Source of the DNA: Endomicrobium sp.
GTDB taxonomy: Bacteria > Elusimicrobiota > Endomicrobiia > Endomicrobiales > Endomicrobiaceae
Assembly: GCA_031278115.1 (NCBI GenBank)
Contig: JAITKZ010000053.1
Location: 1-18,301, forward strand
Length of the DNA stretch: 18,301 nt
Direction: 5' to 3'
The translations under genes were made by a program, and so were the position numbers. Of the stretch, positions 16,047 to 18,301 are shown in pieces (the stretch's first letter is position 1; every line of letters starts with the position of its first letter). Under the pieces are notes generated by a model. The model saw only the letters and a program-made list of their open reading frames with translations, did not search any database and was not told the origin of the DNA.

Positions 16047-18176
16047 ATGAATTATAAGATATGGTTTTGGATTATAAATGTTGCTACAACACTATTGCGG
16101 CTGTTAATAATAGGTAAGATAGGACTAACTATAGACGAAGCTCATTATTGGGTATATTCTAAATTTCTGGACTTTTCGTATTTTGATCACCCACCTCTAA
16201 TTGGCTATATAATTAAAGCATCGACATTAGTTTTCGGCAACAATGAATTTGCAGTAAGATTTCCTACAGTTTTAATTTTCTTTTTCGCAATGTGGGTATT
16301 TTTTATATGCGCTAAAAAACTTTACAATGAAAGAACGGCTTTTGTCGGCGTATTATTATTAAATGTCCTTCCAGTGTTTTCTTTTTTGGGATCTGTAATA
16401 GCTGTTCCAGATTCTCCACTTGCTCTCTTTTGGCTTCTATCTCTTCTTATATTTATTATCCTAATTGAAACAAATAATAAAAAATATTGGTATTTGCTGG
16501 GCATTACGACAGGGTTTGCAATGCTATCCAAATATAACGGCGTTTTGATACCTTTCTCTCTATTTTTATTTCTTATTTTTTCGCCAAAACATAGATTTTG
16601 GTTTAAAAATAAAGAACCATATTTTGGACTTATTCTGTCTGCCATAATCTTTCTGCCTGTCATAATATGGAATATAGAAAACAGCTGGACATCTTTTGGA
16701 TTCCAGTTAAACCACGGGTTTGGACATTCTTTGCCTAAATTTTCTTTAATGCTTTTTGGTAGGTCCATAGGCGCGCAAGCTGGATATATTTCCCCTTTGC
16801 TTTTTTTAATGTTTATAACCGCAGCAGCATTGTGTGTTAAAGAAGCTTATAAAAAAAAGGATAGAACAAGTCTTATTATTTCTTGTTTCTCACTGCCTGC
16901 TTTACTCCTTTTTAACGCAATAGCAACATTTAATGAGATACTTCCTCATTGGCCCGCTATGGGATATTTAGTCTTATCAATATATGTAGCTCATTTAATA
17001 TTAAACTTTTGGCATGTGAAATGGTTTAAAGTTTATTCTTATACAGCTTGGGGTTTAGCTTTGTTTATGATTATCATAGTTCCTCTGCATATTTTATACG
17101 GAATTATTCCGATTGAAAAATTCATGCCGAAAGATAAACTTGAAAAAATAGAACATGGTGTGCCAGAATCTGAGAGGATTGACTTAACGAATGAAGTTTA
17201 CAGCTGGAAAGAAGTAGGAAAAGAAATAAGACGAATAGTAAACTCTTATTCAAAAGAAGAAAGACCTTTTATTTTTACATACAAAAGTTATTTGGCAAGC
17301 GAACTTTCAGCATGTGTTCCTGAACTTAGAGTATTCTGCATAAGTGACAAAATAAATGCTTACGACTTTTGGCAAAAAGACTTAAAAAAATTAAAAAATA
17401 AAAATGGATTATATATATGTAACGATTATTTCTTTTCAGAGCCTAAAAACAGATACGGAACAGATGTATTTTTATCATATACTAAAATTGAAGAGTTTCC
17501 AATATACAGAAATGGTAAAAAAATTAAAAATTTCTATTTTATATTTTGTAACTCTTTCAATCCGTCTAAACTCCCACAATCTTATGCCGCTGTAAATTTG
17601 GGAACAAAAAAAAACTTCAGACAAGAATTTTTAAAATTTGATTATTCTGTTTTCAAATTTATAAATTCAAACTTAAAGTCTAAATTTCTAGACTTTTTTG
17701 TATCACCTATTTCATATTGTGACAACAAAAACTTTAACTTAAGCTTTTTTATAATACTTGCAATATGTATATTTATCATTTGGAAAAATAAAAAAGAGCA
17801 TTTTTGGACAAAGCTCGCTCTGATGGCAAGCGTAATGGCAGTAGGAGCTGTAACAGTTCACTTTCTAAAACACTATTTTGAAAGACCTCGTCCTTTAGAA
17901 GTATTTGGAGAAAATACAAATATACTCTCTGAAAAAATATATGCACATTCTTTCCCTTCAGGACATACAGAGCTTGCATTTTCTTTATGTACTTTCATGT
18001 TTATAATGGTTAAAAAGTATTGGTATTTATACATACTATTTACTTTTTCTTCAGGATTTTATAGAATTTATATAGGAAGTCATTTTCCTTCAGATGTTCT
18101 TGCAGGAGCATTGATAGGAGTCTTTTGTGCATATACAATAGTTGCGCTATTTAGTAAATATTCAAGAATGACTTAG
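16047..18176 (+). CDS. fusion of GT39 (ArnT/PMT-like) glycosyltransferase and PAP2 lipid phosphatase
   Basis: A 709-residue membrane protein. Residues 1 to about 350 hold the GT39 membrane part with the acidic pair Asp30-Glu31 in TIDEAHYWVYSK, YFDHPPLIGYII, AVPDSPLALFW, and further helices to about 350. A soluble region spans about 355-530. From about 535 to 705 comes a complete PAP2 domain: KHYFERPRP (608-616), FPSGHTELAF with His640, and YRIYIGSHFPSD with Arg673, His679 and Asp683, which together form the KxxxxxxRP/PSGH/RxxxxxHxxxD triad set. The protein could both transfer a polyprenyl-linked sugar and remove a phosphate from a lipid acceptor or carrier on the periplasmic side. The ATG follows the GT2 stop directly, with AGGAAG just upstream. 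The paralogous GT39 at 12639-14063 lacks the PAP2 part. Each half alone is confidently assigned; the substrate is not. Confidence 0.94.
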   Translation: MNYKIWFWIINVATTLLRLLIIGKIGLTIDEAHYWVYSKFLDFSYFDHPPLIGYIIKASTLVFGNNEFAVRFPTVLIFFFAMWVFFICAKKLYNERTAFVGVLLLNVLPVFSFLGSVIAVPDSPLALFWLLSLLIFIILIETNNKKYWYLLGITTGFAMLSKYNGVLIPFSLFLFLIFSPKHRFWFKNKEPYFGLILSAIIFLPVIIWNIENSWTSFGFQLNHGFGHSLPKFSLMLFGRSIGAQAGYISPLLFLMFITAAALCVKEAYKKKDRTSLIISCFSLPALLLFNAIATFNEILPHWPAMGYLVLSIYVAHLILNFWHVKWFKVYSYTAWGLALFMIIIVPLHILYGIIPIEKFMPKDKLEKIEHGVPESERIDLTNEVYSWKEVGKEIRRIVNSYSKEERPFIFTYKSYLASELSACVPELRVFCISDKINAYDFWQKDLKKLKNKNGLYICNDYFFSEPKNRYGTDVFLSYTKIEEFPIYRNGKKIKNFYFIFCNSFNPSKLPQSYAAVNLGTKKNFRQEFLKFDYSVFKFINSNLKSKFLDFFVSPISYCDNKNFNLSFFIILAICIFIIWKNKKEHFWTKLALMASVMAVGAVTVHFLKHYFERPRPLEVFGENTNILSEKIYAHSFPSGHTELAFSLCTFMFIMVKKYWYLYILFTFSSGFYRIYIGSHFPSDVLAGALIGVFCAYTIVALFSKYSRMT

Positions 18177-18301
18177 CTCTTTATTTAAAAAAGAATAAAA
18201 AGTAACCAAAACGAATTGATGGAAGTAGAAAAATATCTCCGGATAATTTAGATTAATTTGTGAATGGATAAAAGAACTAAAACCCATCAAAATAACAAGC
18301 C
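18177..18301. other. 3' flank of the glycosylation unit, no gene recognised
   Basis: AT-rich sequence after the fusion gene. No hairpin with a T run, no SD followed by an open frame and no tRNA can be seen before the window ends, so neither the transcript end nor the next gene is defined. Confidence 0.4.

Noticed and set aside
16322..16768. 148-codon minus-strand frame inside the GT39-PAP2 gene
   Set aside because: It mirrors the membrane-helix codons of the real gene and shows no own SD or recognisable motif.
1..18301. CRISPR array, insertion sequence or prophage
   Set aside because: I saw no regularly spaced direct repeats, no transposase or integrase motifs and no terminal inverted repeats in the window.

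Overview
The window is AT-rich, Gram-negative DNA that looks like a host-associated bacterium undergoing gene loss. The evidence is an outer-membrane barrel protein with a signal peptide and terminal Phe, LPS-type glycosyltransferases, and several broken genes among otherwise intact metabolic genes. An Elusimicrobiota/Endomicrobium-like symbiont would fit the base composition, the gene content and the style of decay. That assignment is an inference from reading alone and no database was searched.

Region 1 (1-6600, minus strand) is nucleotide biosynthesis. It holds the first 340 codons of purF, running off the window edge, then carB and carA. Transcribed 5' to 3', the car unit reads: promoter (6277-6305), leader with a hairpin, an 81-residue chimeric relic of a split glutamate synthase, carA, a remnant of an amino-acid permease, carB. 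The relics suggest that former neighbours were removed by deletions, leaving short open stubs around the two carbamoyl-phosphate synthetase genes.

Region 2 (6487-8792, minus strand) begins with a strong promoter and an initiator tRNA. Next come a truncated and frameshifted YhcH-type gene, a P-loop kinase-like gene, a BaiN/HI0933-type flavoprotein (overlapping the kinase gene) and a 31-codon ORF. The small ORF may itself be an internally deleted gene.

Region 3 (8806-14063, minus strand) is a tightly packed unit: a GT39 glycosyltransferase, an outer-membrane beta-barrel protein, a GH57 glycoside hydrolase and a DUF1805 protein. The GH57 gene is split by a one-base shift in a run of eight A residues.

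Region 4 (14158-18176, plus strand) is divergent from region 3. It encodes a GT9 heptosyltransferase-like enzyme, a polyprenyl-phosphate sugar synthase (GT2, Dpm1-like) and a 709-residue fusion of a GT39 transferase with a PAP2 phosphatase. Regions 3 and 4 together look like a cell-envelope glycosylation locus. The GT2 enzyme would charge a polyprenyl phosphate, the two GT39 paralogues would move that sugar outside the inner membrane, and the PAP2 domain would remove a phosphate from a lipid acceptor or carrier.

I see no CRISPR array, insertion sequence, rRNA or phage gene.
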